Assembly: GCF_004339765.1 (NCBI RefSeq)
Contig: NZ_SMGO01000002.1
Coordinates: 434,001-498,000 of the forward strand
Direction of reading: 5' to 3'
From: Albibacterium bauzanense
GTDB lineage: Bacteria > Bacteroidota > Bacteroidia > Sphingobacteriales > Sphingobacteriaceae
DNA length: 64,000 nt
The notes under the pieces are model-generated. The model was not told the DNA's origin and searched no databases. It was given only the letters and a program-made list of their open reading frames with translations. How positions within the stretch are numbered: the stretch's first letter is position 1; every line of letters starts with the position of its first letter. This document shows, one piece after another, positions 24,483 to 33,058 of the stretch. Position numbers and translations under genes: made by a program.

Positions 24483-25772
24483 ATGAATTATTCTACAATC
24501 AAAAAAGCAGCTTTAGCTTTGTCACTGGTAGCCGCAGTTGGTTACGCTGACGTAGCTAACGCACAAGAGCCAGCTAAAGTATTTGGCGGAAGAAGCCAAT
24601 ACAGAACTTGGTCAATCGGAATTAATGCAGGAGCGTTAACTCCAAGTGTAATTCTAGGTGGTTACAACGATCAATCAAAACCTGAGGTTTCTTTAGGTTA
24701 CGGTGCTAATATTCGTAAACAATTTTCTCCACATTTCTCAGTTCAGGCTGATTTCTTAAAAGGTACCATTAAAGGTTCTAATGAGACATCTCCTAATAAC
24801 GATAATGCAAGTTACGGAAATACATTCGAAACTGATTTGAACTGGCAAACAGGTTTGACTGGTAACTACCACTTCGGAGCAATTGATTTCTTACGTCGTG
24901 AAAACGTTGTAGGATTTTATGTATCTGCTGGTTATAACATTGCAAACTATGAAGTTACTTCATCAACTGCACCAGGTAGTGTAGATGGTGAATCAAGAAA
25001 CGAACAAGTTATCCCTGTAGGTGCTGGTGTTAAATTCAAACTAGGCGGTGTTGTTAACTTAGACTTAGGTTACAAAATGAACTTCCTAGATGCTGATAAC
25101 CTAGATAATAACTTCACTACTAATTCACACGCTTTAGATAAATACAGCTACGGATATGCTGGTTTAGAGTTTAACTTAGGAAGCAAATCTAAACCAACTT
25201 TAGAGTGGAACAACCCAGTTGCTAATCTTTATGACGAGTTGAAAGACCCTGCATTGAGAAACGAAGTTGAAGCTTTAAAACAACGTGTGACTACATTAGA
25301 AGGAACAGTTGCTGACTTAGGTAGAGATACTGACGGTGACGGTGTTGCTGACAAATTTGACAAATGCCCTAACACTCCAGCTGGAACAGTTGTTGATGGA
25401 TCAGGTTGTCCAATTAAATTCCCTGAGCCAGTTGTTACTGCAACTCTAGGAGACTACGCTCCAATTCAATTTGAATTTGATAGCTATGTTTTGAAAACTT
25501 CTTCTTACCCAACTTTAGATAAAGTTTCTCAAGACTTACGTAATTCAAACGCTTCAATCAGCTTAGAAGGATATGCTTCTGCTGAAGGTACTGAAGAATA
25601 CAACTTACAGTTATCAAAAGACCGTGCTAACGCAGTAAAAAATTACTTAGTTAACTCTGGTGTTGCTGCTAACAATGTGAATGCAGTAGGTTACGGAGAA
25701 GCTAATCCAGTTGCTTCTAACGCTACTGAAGCAGGACGTATTCAAAACCGTCGTGTTGAATTCAAAAAATAA
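24483..25772 (+). CDS. OmpA-family outer-membrane protein with TSP3 repeat
   Basis: 429 residues from the ATG at 24483, chosen because it begins a clean signal peptide (MNYSTIKKAALALSLVAAVG...NAQE); the frame extends upstream to 24432 through the promoter. An N-terminal eight-stranded barrel (~30-245) is followed by a coiled segment (VEALKQRVTTLEGTV), one thrombospondin-type-3 calcium motif (DTDGDGVADKFDKCPNTPAG, ~285-304) and a C-terminal OmpA peptidoglycan-binding domain (~325-429, with LSKDRANAVKNYL and NRRVEF). Its codon choice is more biased than that of its neighbours, and with the strong promoter and terminator this suggests a major structural porin. Confidence 0.93.
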   Translation: MNYSTIKKAALALSLVAAVGYADVANAQEPAKVFGGRSQYRTWSIGINAGALTPSVILGGYNDQSKPEVSLGYGANIRKQFSPHFSVQADFLKGTIKGSNETSPNNDNASYGNTFETDLNWQTGLTGNYHFGAIDFLRRENVVGFYVSAGYNIANYEVTSSTAPGSVDGESRNEQVIPVGAGVKFKLGGVVNLDLGYKMNFLDADNLDNNFTTNSHALDKYSYGYAGLEFNLGSKSKPTLEWNNPVANLYDELKDPALRNEVEALKQRVTTLEGTVADLGRDTDGDGVADKFDKCPNTPAGTVVDGSGCPIKFPEPVVTATLGDYAPIQFEFDSYVLKTSSYPTLDKVSQDLRNSNASISLEGYASAEGTEEYNLQLSKDRANAVKNYLVNSGVAANNVNAVGYGEANPVASNATEAGRIQNRRVEFKK

Positions 25773-25803
25773 TCTTTGATTAAATTTTAATCAAATTAAA
25801 GAG

Positions 25804-25835
25804 AGTCCGGTGGTTTATTCCACCGGACTTTTTTA
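25804..25835 (+). terminator. Intrinsic terminator after ompA-family gene
   Basis: AGTCCGGTGG (25804-25813) and CCACCGGACT (25820-25829) pair perfectly around TTTATT, followed by a T-run. Confidence 0.92.
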
Positions 25836-25881
25836 TTTGCAGTGAATTGGAATATTAATGAATCAACCGTAACTTCGTTGC

Positions 25882-26019
25882 ATGTATTTCTTTAGAAAAA
25901 AAGACCCTAATCGTCCCCAAAGCTTTAATTTGAAGGTTATGCATACCTTTAATAAGATTGCTATTATTATTTTTGTTCTTGCGATTGTTTATAAGCTCGC
26001 TAAATACTTTATATTTTAA
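25882..26019 (+). CDS. 45-residue membrane micropeptide (DUF6728-like)
   Basis: The ATG at 25882 opens MYFFRKKDPNRPQSFNLKVM, followed by one TM helix (IAIIIFVLAIVYKLAKYF) and a TAA at 26017-26019. The N-terminus is basic and proline-containing. Short Bacteroidota proteins with the same MYFFRKKDPNRP...MHTINK layout are grouped in DUF6728, function unknown. It sits 18 bp upstream of ridA, in the same direction, and is too short for most gene-finder cut-offs. Confidence 0.75.
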   Translation: MYFFRKKDPNRPQSFNLKVMHTFNKIAIIIFVLAIVYKLAKYFIF

Positions 26020-26037
26020 TTTCCCAATTCACAGATA

Positions 26038-26418
26038 ATGAAAGAAATAATCAATACAGATCTTGCACCGGCACCGATCGGTCCATATAACCAAGCAGTA
26101 AAAGCAGGTAATACCATTTATGTTTCCGGACAAATACCATTGGTGGCAGCTACCGGAGAGCTTGTTTCGGGAGATATTGCATTGGAAACTAAAGAAGTGA
26201 TGAAGAATATAGGCTTTATCCTTCAACAGACCGGATGTGATTATAAAGATATTGTGAAAACCAGTATATTCTTATCGGATATGAGCTTGTTCACAGATGT
26301 GAATGCAATATATGGTGAGTATTTTACGGAGAATGCACCTGCACGTGAAACGGTTGCTGTTAAAGAGTTGCCTAAGAAAGTTCGTGTTGAGATTTCAGTG
26401 ATAGCGTATAAATCGTAG
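26038..26418 (+). CDS. ridA: RidA-family enamine/imine deaminase
   Basis: A 126-residue YjgF/YER057c/UK114 protein. It hydrolyses reactive 2-aminoacrylate-type enamines released by PLP enzymes, protecting the cell. The signature GPYNQAVKAGNTIYVSGQIP and the active-site Arg in NAPARETVAVKELPKKVRVEI are intact, as is the Cys in QQTGCDYKDIVKT. It is flanked upstream by the micropeptide and downstream by the permease gene, which begins at the very next base after its stop codon. Confidence 0.96.
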   Translation: MKEIINTDLAPAPIGPYNQAVKAGNTIYVSGQIPLVAATGELVSGDIALETKEVMKNIGFILQQTGCDYKDIVKTSIFLSDMSLFTDVNAIYGEYFTENAPARETVAVKELPKKVRVEISVIAYKS

Positions 26419-27354
26419 ATGAGCGGATCCGCATCTGCAAATAATTCGCGGCTTAATTACTTTATTGCCGGATTATCAGCAAATATCATATGGGGCTTTT
26501 TTGCTATACCTCTTCGTTTAATAGCAGCCTGGCCTGCTGATACAATCTTATATTTTCGGATCTTCTTTTCATTTGTTTTTGTGTGGATGTTCCTTTTCCT
26601 TTTTAGATACTCTGATTGGAAGCGAGATTGGGAAGGCATGAAACAGATGAGCGCAAAGGAAAGGAAACGGATAATCTTTCTTCTCGTCCTGTCTTCTGTA
26701 CTTATTATGGGAAATTGGTTTACGTTTATTTATGCTGTAAATAATGTAAGCATCAAATCGGCTGCTTTTGCCTACTTAATATGTCCCTTAATTACTACAC
26801 TTGCCGGTTGCCTGATCTTGAAAGAGAAGTTATCTAAAATTAAATGGATTAGCTTAAGCATGGCTTTGGTGAGTGTGATTATGCTGGCTCAAACATCTTT
26901 GATTGAGGTTTTCTGGGCTATTTTGATTGCTTCATTCTATGCCTTTTACATGATCATTCAGCGGGTTTTGCGAGATATTGATAAGTTTAACTTTTTGGCT
27001 GTTCAGTTGGTTATTTGTTCGCTTATTGTTTTGCCGATGTCTTTTATGAGCGACACTCCTGTCCCTTCTTCTCTTTTATTTTGGGGCATGATTGCATTGA
27101 TAGCTATTGTATTTACTATTATACCTCTCTTCTTAAGTATGTATGCTTTAAACGGTATTGCATCTGCCACGATGGGGATTTTAATTTATATTAATCCGAT
27201 AATTTCATTTGCAGTTGCTGTTTTCTATTTTAATGAGGTTATTTCTATTGGTCAATTCCTTGCTTACTTATTGCTATTAGCAGCAATCGTACTGTATAAC
27301 TCAGCTTTCATTCGACAAATTTTTAGTAAATTAGCTAAACGTGAACCTATTTAA
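26419..27354 (+). CDS. EamA/DMT-family transporter (RarD-like)
   Basis: A 311-residue inner-membrane protein with ten predicted TM helices in two EamA halves. The RarD-type N-terminus GFFAIPLRLIAAWPADTIL, the inter-half LKEKLSKIKWISLSMAL and the C-terminal YINPIISFAVAVFYFNE are visible. DMT permeases usually export amino acids or metabolites; the substrate is unknown. The ATG directly abuts the ridA stop codon. recG follows 17 bp later, so micropeptide-ridA-permease-recG may be one transcript. Confidence 0.9.
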   Translation: MSGSASANNSRLNYFIAGLSANIIWGFFAIPLRLIAAWPADTILYFRIFFSFVFVWMFLFLFRYSDWKRDWEGMKQMSAKERKRIIFLLVLSSVLIMGNWFTFIYAVNNVSIKSAAFAYLICPLITTLAGCLILKEKLSKIKWISLSMALVSVIMLAQTSLIEVFWAILIASFYAFYMIIQRVLRDIDKFNFLAVQLVICSLIVLPMSFMSDTPVPSSLLFWGMIALIAIVFTIIPLFLSMYALNGIASATMGILIYINPIISFAVAVFYFNEVISIGQFLAYLLLLAAIVLYNSAFIRQIFSKLAKREPI

Positions 27355-27371
27355 ATTTATCGAGATTAATT

Positions 27372-29468
27372 GTGCAGGAATTCAGTTTGAGAACCCCTAT
27401 TGGCTATTTAAAAGGCGTTGGTCCGCAACGTGCTGAGATTTTAAATAAAGAATTAGCGGTATTCACTTTTGAGGACCTATTATATTATTATCCCTTTCGA
27501 TATAATGATAGAAGCGTTTATTCTAAGATCAATCAAATAGATCCTACTAAACCAGGTGTGCAGTTTATTGCCAGGTTATTGAATTTTGAGATTCAGGGTG
27601 ATCGTAGATCGCGACGTTTGGTAGCTCATGTGAAGGATGATACAGGGATTGCACAGCTGGTTTGGTTTCAAAGCATTAAATGGGTTGAGAAGAATTTGAC
27701 CATTGGAAGTGCATATGTTATTTATGGAAGCCCAAGCTTGTTTAATAATCAGATTTCCATTTCTCATCCTGAAATGGAACTGTATGTGGGCAGTAATCAA
27801 GGGCTTAAATTTCAACCTGTCTATGCTTCTACGGAGAAGTTAAAGAAACTATCATTGGATAGTAAGGGGATTCAGCGGTTAGTTTCTTCTTTGTTTAGCG
27901 CCTTAAAGGATAATATTGATGAAACACTTCCTGATGAAATATTAACTAAGTACAAGTTGATAGACTTGCCTTCGGCTTTAAGGGGAATTCATTTTCCGGA
28001 TGATGCTGATTCCATTCAACGATCTCTGTATCGGTTGAAATTCGAAGAGCTTTTCTTCTTGCAATTAAAAATATTAAAGACTAAAGTAGCACATAATCAA
28101 AAGTTTAAGGGGCCTGTTCTTAAGAATGTTGGGGAGCATTTTACAGACTTTTATGAGAAGAAGCTTCCTTTTCAATTAACAAATGCCCAGAAAAGGGTTA
28201 TTAAAGAGATTAGAAAAGATACGTTGTATGGTGCACAGATGAATCGTTTGTTGCAAGGAGATGTAGGTAGCGGGAAAACGATTGTTGCTTTGATGACCAT
28301 GCTGCTGGCAATTGATAATGGATATCAGGCATGTTTGATGGCGCCGACCGAGATTTTGGCTCAGCAGCATTATGCCGGGCTGAAAGAGTTATTAGGCGTT
28401 GAGAGAGTAAGTATTGCCTTATTAACGGGTTCTATAAAACAGAAAGACCGGAAAGTTATTCATGAGGGTTTATTAAATGGAGACCTGGACATTCTGATAG
28501 GCACGCATGCGCTATTGGAAGATAAGGTAAAGTTTAAGAATCTGGGTTTGGCTATTATAGATGAGCAACACCGCTTTGGAGTTGAACAACGGTCAAAGTT
28601 ATGGAAAAAGAATTCTGTGCCGCCACATATGCTTGTAATGACTGCTACGCCTATTCCGCGTACTTTAGCGATGACTTTATATGGCGATCTTGATATTTCA
28701 GTGATTGATGAGTTGCCAGCTGGTCGTAAGCCAATTTCTACCTTGCATTTTCATGAAAGGAGCCGGCTGCGGATGTTTGGTATGCTTCGAGAGGAAATTG
28801 CTAAGGGAAGGCAGGTTTATGTGGTATATCCATTGATTGAGGAGAGTGAGAAATTAGATCTTTTGCACCTTAAAGCTGGAAAGGAGTTCTTAGAGCGCGA
28901 GTTTCCATTGCCCGTCTATAAAGTTGGGATCTTACATGGTAAGATGACTCCAAAAGAGAAGGAGTTTGAGATGAATCGGTTTGTGAAGGGAGAAACGCAG
29001 ATTTTAGTTGCTACTACGGTAATAGAAGTTGGTGTAAACGTTCCAAATGCTTCGGTGATGGTTATTGAAAATGCTGAACGTTTTGGCCTTTCGCAGCTCC
29101 ATCAATTACGCGGACGGGTTGGGCGTGGTCCTGAACAATCATTTTGTATTTTAATGACCAAAGAGAAGCTGAGCAGAGAAAGTAAAATCAGAATGCAGAC
29201 GATGGTCAGGACAACCGATGGGTTTGAGATTGCAGAAACTGATTTGAAATTACGTGGACCGGGAGATTTGTCTGGTACGCAACAAAGTGGAGTGCTGGAG
29301 CTTAAGTTAGCGAATTTAGCTACCGACCAGGCATTGCTGCAATTGGCAAGAAACGAAGTGATTGATATTTTTGAGAAAGACCCGACTTTAGGTTCTGAAA
29401 AGAATAGTTTGCTTAGGAGCTTTTTGTCTAAAAGTTCGTTTGGAATTGGGTGGGAAAAAATTTCCTGA
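27372..29468 (+). CDS. recG: ATP-dependent DNA helicase RecG
   Basis: A 698-residue branch-migration helicase that reverses stalled forks. It begins at a GTG (27372). An N-terminal wedge/OB domain (~1-230) leads into the DEAD-type motor: motif I GDVGSGKTIVAL (~294-305), motif II DEQHRFG, motif III ATPIPRT, then the C-terminal helicase half with TTVIEVGVNVPNA and QLRGRVGRG. The TRG-region ETDLKLRGPGDLSGTQQSG is conserved. Full length versus E. coli (693). Confidence 0.97.
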   Translation: MQEFSLRTPIGYLKGVGPQRAEILNKELAVFTFEDLLYYYPFRYNDRSVYSKINQIDPTKPGVQFIARLLNFEIQGDRRSRRLVAHVKDDTGIAQLVWFQSIKWVEKNLTIGSAYVIYGSPSLFNNQISISHPEMELYVGSNQGLKFQPVYASTEKLKKLSLDSKGIQRLVSSLFSALKDNIDETLPDEILTKYKLIDLPSALRGIHFPDDADSIQRSLYRLKFEELFFLQLKILKTKVAHNQKFKGPVLKNVGEHFTDFYEKKLPFQLTNAQKRVIKEIRKDTLYGAQMNRLLQGDVGSGKTIVALMTMLLAIDNGYQACLMAPTEILAQQHYAGLKELLGVERVSIALLTGSIKQKDRKVIHEGLLNGDLDILIGTHALLEDKVKFKNLGLAIIDEQHRFGVEQRSKLWKKNSVPPHMLVMTATPIPRTLAMTLYGDLDISVIDELPAGRKPISTLHFHERSRLRMFGMLREEIAKGRQVYVVYPLIEESEKLDLLHLKAGKEFLEREFPLPVYKVGILHGKMTPKEKEFEMNRFVKGETQILVATTVIEVGVNVPNASVMVIENAERFGLSQLHQLRGRVGRGPEQSFCILMTKEKLSRESKIRMQTMVRTTDGFEIAETDLKLRGPGDLSGTQQSGVLELKLANLATDQALLQLARNEVIDIFEKDPTLGSEKNSLLRSFLSKSSFGIGWEKIS

Positions 29469-29552
29469 CAAACACCTATCTTTACTTTTTGTTAGCACTC
29501 TATAGGATATTGCATTCCCCGTGAATTTTGGTTTTTTAGGGGATGAATTTTA

Positions 29553-30743
29553 ATGATAAATATGGCGATAAAGAAATTTTTTGATACAGCACTTAAGCCT
29601 GAACGTGCTGTTCTTGTAGGGATTATAACACCCAGTGAGAATGAAGAACAGGAGCGTGAATATTTAGAGGAATTGGCTTTTTTGGTAGATACGGCAGGCG
29701 GAGAAACGGTTCATACTTTTGTTCAAAAGATGCAAAAGCCTGATAGGGCTACTTTTGTTGGAAGTGGAAAATTGGATGAAATTAAAGCTTATGTAGAAGC
29801 TGAGGAGATAGATATTGTTGTTTTTGATGATGAGCTATCACCTACTCAGCTAAGGAATATTGAGCGGGAATTACAGGTTAAAATATTAGATAGGAGTAAT
29901 CTTATTCTGGATATATTTGCTCGTCGTGCACAAAGTGCACAGGCAAAGACGCAAGTGGAATTAGCTCAGCTTCAATACTTATTACCTCGATTGACACGGT
30001 TATGGACTCATTTGGAGCGGCAGCGAGGTGGAATTGGAATGCGTGGCCCGGGAGAGAGTCAGATAGAAACGGATAGGCGATTGATATTAAATAAGGTTTC
30101 TTTATTGAAGGAGAAGCTAAAAAGTATTGATCGGCAAAATGAAACTCAGCGTAAGAATAGAGGTCAATTGGTGCGTGTTGCACTGGTAGGATATACCAAT
30201 GTTGGTAAATCGACCATTATGAACATGCTTTCTAAATCGGATGTTTTTGCGGAGAATAAATTGTTTGCAACCCTGGATACAACCGTTCGAAAGGTTGTAA
30301 TTGATAATCTTCCGTTCTTATTATCAGATACAGTTGGTTTTATCAGGAAATTACCTCACCACTTGGTAGAATGCTTTAAATCAACACTTGATGAGGTAAG
30401 GGAAGCAGATATATTGCTTCATGTGGTTGATATTTCTCATCATAACTTTGAGGATCAGATTGCAGCTGTTAACGAAACATTAAAAGAACTGGGAGTTCTT
30501 GATAAAACGATCATTACTATATTTAATAAAATTGATGCTTATCAGGGAACGAAAGATGATGAAGGCGATCAATCTTTTACGATTGAGGATTTTGAAAATA
30601 GCTGGATGAAGCGGAACCAGAGTCCGGCGATATTTATTTCTGCTACCGAGAAAGAGAATTTAGAGGAACTTAGGAAGTTGATTTATGAGCATGTGTTGGC
30701 TATTCATACCGAGCGTTACCCGTATGATAGTTTGCTGTATTAG
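29553..30743 (+). CDS. hflX: GTPase HflX
   Basis: A 396-residue ribosome-associated GTPase that splits stalled or stressed ribosomes. The N-terminal glycine-rich HflX domain includes VGSGKLDEIK, the linker GGIGMRGPGESQIETDRR, and the G domain has G1 VGYTNVGKSTIMN (~213-225), G3 DTVGFI and G4 NKID. ATG 29553 (or 29562) is the start; MINMAIKK has no functional signal. An 84-bp gap separates it from recG. Confidence 0.96.
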   Translation: MINMAIKKFFDTALKPERAVLVGIITPSENEEQEREYLEELAFLVDTAGGETVHTFVQKMQKPDRATFVGSGKLDEIKAYVEAEEIDIVVFDDELSPTQLRNIERELQVKILDRSNLILDIFARRAQSAQAKTQVELAQLQYLLPRLTRLWTHLERQRGGIGMRGPGESQIETDRRLILNKVSLLKEKLKSIDRQNETQRKNRGQLVRVALVGYTNVGKSTIMNMLSKSDVFAENKLFATLDTTVRKVVIDNLPFLLSDTVGFIRKLPHHLVECFKSTLDEVREADILLHVVDISHHNFEDQIAAVNETLKELGVLDKTIITIFNKIDAYQGTKDDEGDQSFTIEDFENSWMKRNQSPAIFISATEKENLEELRKLIYEHVLAIHTERYPYDSLLY

Positions 30744-30788
30744 ATTGGCTGGAAATATTTCGATATATTAAGATTAATAAAAATTATT

Positions 30789-31163
30789 ATGGGCATAGAA
30801 AGTAAAAGACAGCAACGTTTTGCAGGGATTATTCAACAAGATTTAGCAGAGATCTTCTTACGTGAAGGGAACACCTGGTTGCCGGGAGTAATGATAACCG
30901 TTACCCGGGTTCGTATTACTTCAGATTTGGGTATTGCGAGGGTTTACCTGAGCTTTTTGCCTGTAAAAGATCCACAAGAAGCTCTTGAGAAAATCAGGAA
31001 TCATGGGAATGAGGTTCGTTATAAATTAGGCACGCGTATAAGAAACCAGACAAAGAGTATTCCTGTATTGGAATTTTATGTGGATGACAGCAACGACTAT
31101 ATGGAGCACATGGATAAGCTCTTTGAAGGGATCAATAAAGATAAGCAATCTGAGGATGAATAG
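30789..31163 (+). CDS. rbfA: Ribosome-binding factor A
   Basis: A 124-residue KH-like factor needed for late 30S maturation and cold adaptation. RQQRFAGIIQQDLAEIFLRE at the N-terminus, VTRVRITSDLGIARVYLSFL and GTRIRNQTKSIPVLEFYVDDSNDYMEHMDKL match the family. It follows hflX by 45 bp; both act on ribosomes. Its terminator reaches into the 3' end of def on the other strand. Confidence 0.96.
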   Translation: MGIESKRQQRFAGIIQQDLAEIFLREGNTWLPGVMITVTRVRITSDLGIARVYLSFLPVKDPQEALEKIRNHGNEVRYKLGTRIRNQTKSIPVLEFYVDDSNDYMEHMDKLFEGINKDKQSEDE

Positions 31164-31171
31164 CTTAATGA

Positions 31172-31202
31172 AAGGTTCTGAGTGATCAGAACCTTTTTTT
31201 TC
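31172..31202 (+). terminator. rbfA terminator overlapping the 3' end of def
   Basis: AAGGTTCTGA (31172-31181) and TCAGAACCTT (31186-31195) form a 10-bp stem with loop GTGA and a T-run to 31202. The right arm and T-run are the last coding bases of def on the reverse strand: TCA at 31186 is the def stop, and the T-run encodes its Lys-Lys-Arg-Phe tail. Confidence 0.85.
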
Positions 31203-31761
31203 GCTTTAAATTAGGGAATTTCATTTTATAGTCCACATCTACTTTACCTTTGGTAATTGCATCTAGCTTCCCTTTAATCAGGGCTTTTTTTAGCGGACTT
31301 AGTTTGTCGGTAAATAGTTTACCTTCAATATGGTCGTATTCGTGTTGTATAATTCTTGCCCCTAAACCACTGTAAGTTTCTTCATGTTCTTCCCAGTTTT
31401 CATCCAAATAATTAATGGTGATTGTAGGTTGTCTGGCAATATCTTCACGAATATCGGGGATGCTTAAGCAACCCTCGTTTGAAATCCAGTTTTCACCGGT
31501 TTCTTCAATGATCTCTGCATTGATAAATACTTTCTTAAAGTCTTTTAAGATGGGTTCATCTTCTTCGTAGGGTGAGGCGTCTATTACAAATAAGCGAATA
31601 GGCAATCCTATTTGCGGTGCAGCTAAACCTACTCCCGAAGCAGCATACATGGTTTCAAACATATCCTTAATCAAGGTATCTAAATTGGGATAGTCTGAGT
31701 CTATTTCTTTTGCCTTTTGGCGTAATACCGGATCTCCGTAAGCAATTATGGGTAATTTCAT
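31186..31761 (-). CDS. def: Peptide deformylase
   Basis: A 191-residue metalloenzyme that removes the formyl group from nascent N-termini. The three motifs are present: GVGLAAPQIG, EGCLSIP (Cys metal ligand) and QHEYDHIEG (HExxH). N-terminus MKLPIIAYGDPVLRQKA is typical. The last codons (KRKKRF) are forced by the T-run of the facing rbfA terminator. It follows the M16 peptidase gene by 29 bp and may be co-transcribed with it. Confidence 0.97.
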   Translation of the reverse strand: MKLPIIAYGDPVLRQKAKEIDSDYPNLDTLIKDMFETMYAASGVGLAAPQIGLPIRLFVIDASPYEEDEPILKDFKKVFINAEIIEETGENWISNEGCLSIPDIREDIARQPTITINYLDENWEEHEETYSGLGARIIQHEYDHIEGKLFTDKLSPLKKALIKGKLDAITKGKVDVDYKMKFPNLKRKKRF

Positions 31762-31790
31762 TTATCTCGTATTCCTAAATAATTGCAAAA

Positions 31791-33032
31791 TTACGAAATT
31801 TCATCCAAGTCAGGCTGGAAAACTAATGAGTTTAAATTATTGGGGTCTAAAATCTCATTTGAAATATCCCAGATCTCTTCAGCTGTAACCTTGTTTATTC
31901 GTTCATATATCTTTGGAAGCGTCTCAACATCACCATAATCGATTATGTTTTTTGCCATCGCTATAATTAATGCAATCCGGTTTTCTTCTCCCAGTGCAAT
32001 CTGACCAATGAATTTGTTTTTTGATTGCTTGAGTTGAATTGCGCTTAGTTTTTTATCACGAAGTTTCTTGAATTCTTTTAATACGAGTTTATATGCCCGT
32101 TGCATTTTATCTGTTTCCGTGCCGAAGTACACGCTGAAGATCCCTGTGTCAGAATAGGTTGTGTAATTGGATTCAATAGTATAAGCTATTCCGTGTTTTT
32201 CTCTTATTTCAAGGTTTAACCTGGAGCTCATCCCTATTCCGCCAAGCATATTGTTTAATACCATTAGCCCGGTTTTCTTAGGATCGTGCATGGAATATCC
32301 CGTGCATCCTAACATATAATGGACTTGATTAATGGGCCTGTCAAGAATAAGTTTTTTGGGAGGGCTTACTAAAGGTGAAGTTCTCTTTTGTTTATGAGTA
32401 TGGTTTGGAAGCTCGCCGTAATATTTTTCAACGATCTTTTTTATTTTGTTGAAAGAATAATTACCTGTAATGCCAATGACCATGTTTTCGGGTTGGTAAT
32501 AATCCTTAGCGAAGTTTTCGAAATCTTTTTTGCTTAAGCCAACCAGACTCTTTTCTTCTCCTAATATGTTATGCCCTAATTCGTGATCGGTATAGATAAG
32601 GTCTTCGAAATCGTCTGCAATGGCATCTTCGGGACTGTCTTGATAAGATGCGATCTCATCTAATATAATTCCTTTCTCTTTTTCGATTTCGTTTTCAGGG
32701 AAGGTAGAATGGAAGACAATATCTTCAAACAGATCTAATGTTCTATTTAAATGTTCATTTAAGAAGGATGCATGAATGCAGGTATATTCTTTGGTAGTAT
32801 AGGCGTTAAGATCGGCTCCTACCAGTTCCAGCCTGTTTAATATCTGGTTGGTACTCCTTTTACTGGTTTTCTTGAAAATGAGGTGTTCCGTGAAATGGGC
32901 TATGCCATATTGCTCGGGTGATTCGTCACGCGTTCCTGCATTAATTACAATGCAGGCATGAGCTATAGGTAAGGCTTCGGGTTTGAAAACAACCCGAAGC
33001 CCATTTGTTAAAGTAAAGAGGTGATAATCCAT
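31791..33032 (-). CDS. M16-family zinc peptidase
   Basis: A 413-residue insulinase/pitrilysin-type peptidase. The inverted zinc motif HFTEH (~45-49) and the distal Glu in EKEKGIILDEIASYQDSPEDA give an active N-terminal domain. The C-terminal M16_C domain includes the NNMLGGIGMSSRLNLEIREKHGIAY Arg/Tyr pair (Y~283 region). No signal peptide, so it is probably cytoplasmic or of unconventional location. It lies 26 bp downstream of the outer-membrane barrel gene and 29 bp upstream of def. Confidence 0.92.
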   Translation of the reverse strand: MDYHLFTLTNGLRVVFKPEALPIAHACIVINAGTRDESPEQYGIAHFTEHLIFKKTSKRSTNQILNRLELVGADLNAYTTKEYTCIHASFLNEHLNRTLDLFEDIVFHSTFPENEIEKEKGIILDEIASYQDSPEDAIADDFEDLIYTDHELGHNILGEEKSLVGLSKKDFENFAKDYYQPENMVIGITGNYSFNKIKKIVEKYYGELPNHTHKQKRTSPLVSPPKKLILDRPINQVHYMLGCTGYSMHDPKKTGLMVLNNMLGGIGMSSRLNLEIREKHGIAYTIESNYTTYSDTGIFSVYFGTETDKMQRAYKLVLKEFKKLRDKKLSAIQLKQSKNKFIGQIALGEENRIALIIAMAKNIIDYGDVETLPKIYERINKVTAEEIWDISNEILDPNNLNSLVFQPDLDEIS

Positions 33033-33058
33033 TGCGGATGCAAAGGTAGCAAAAAAGA

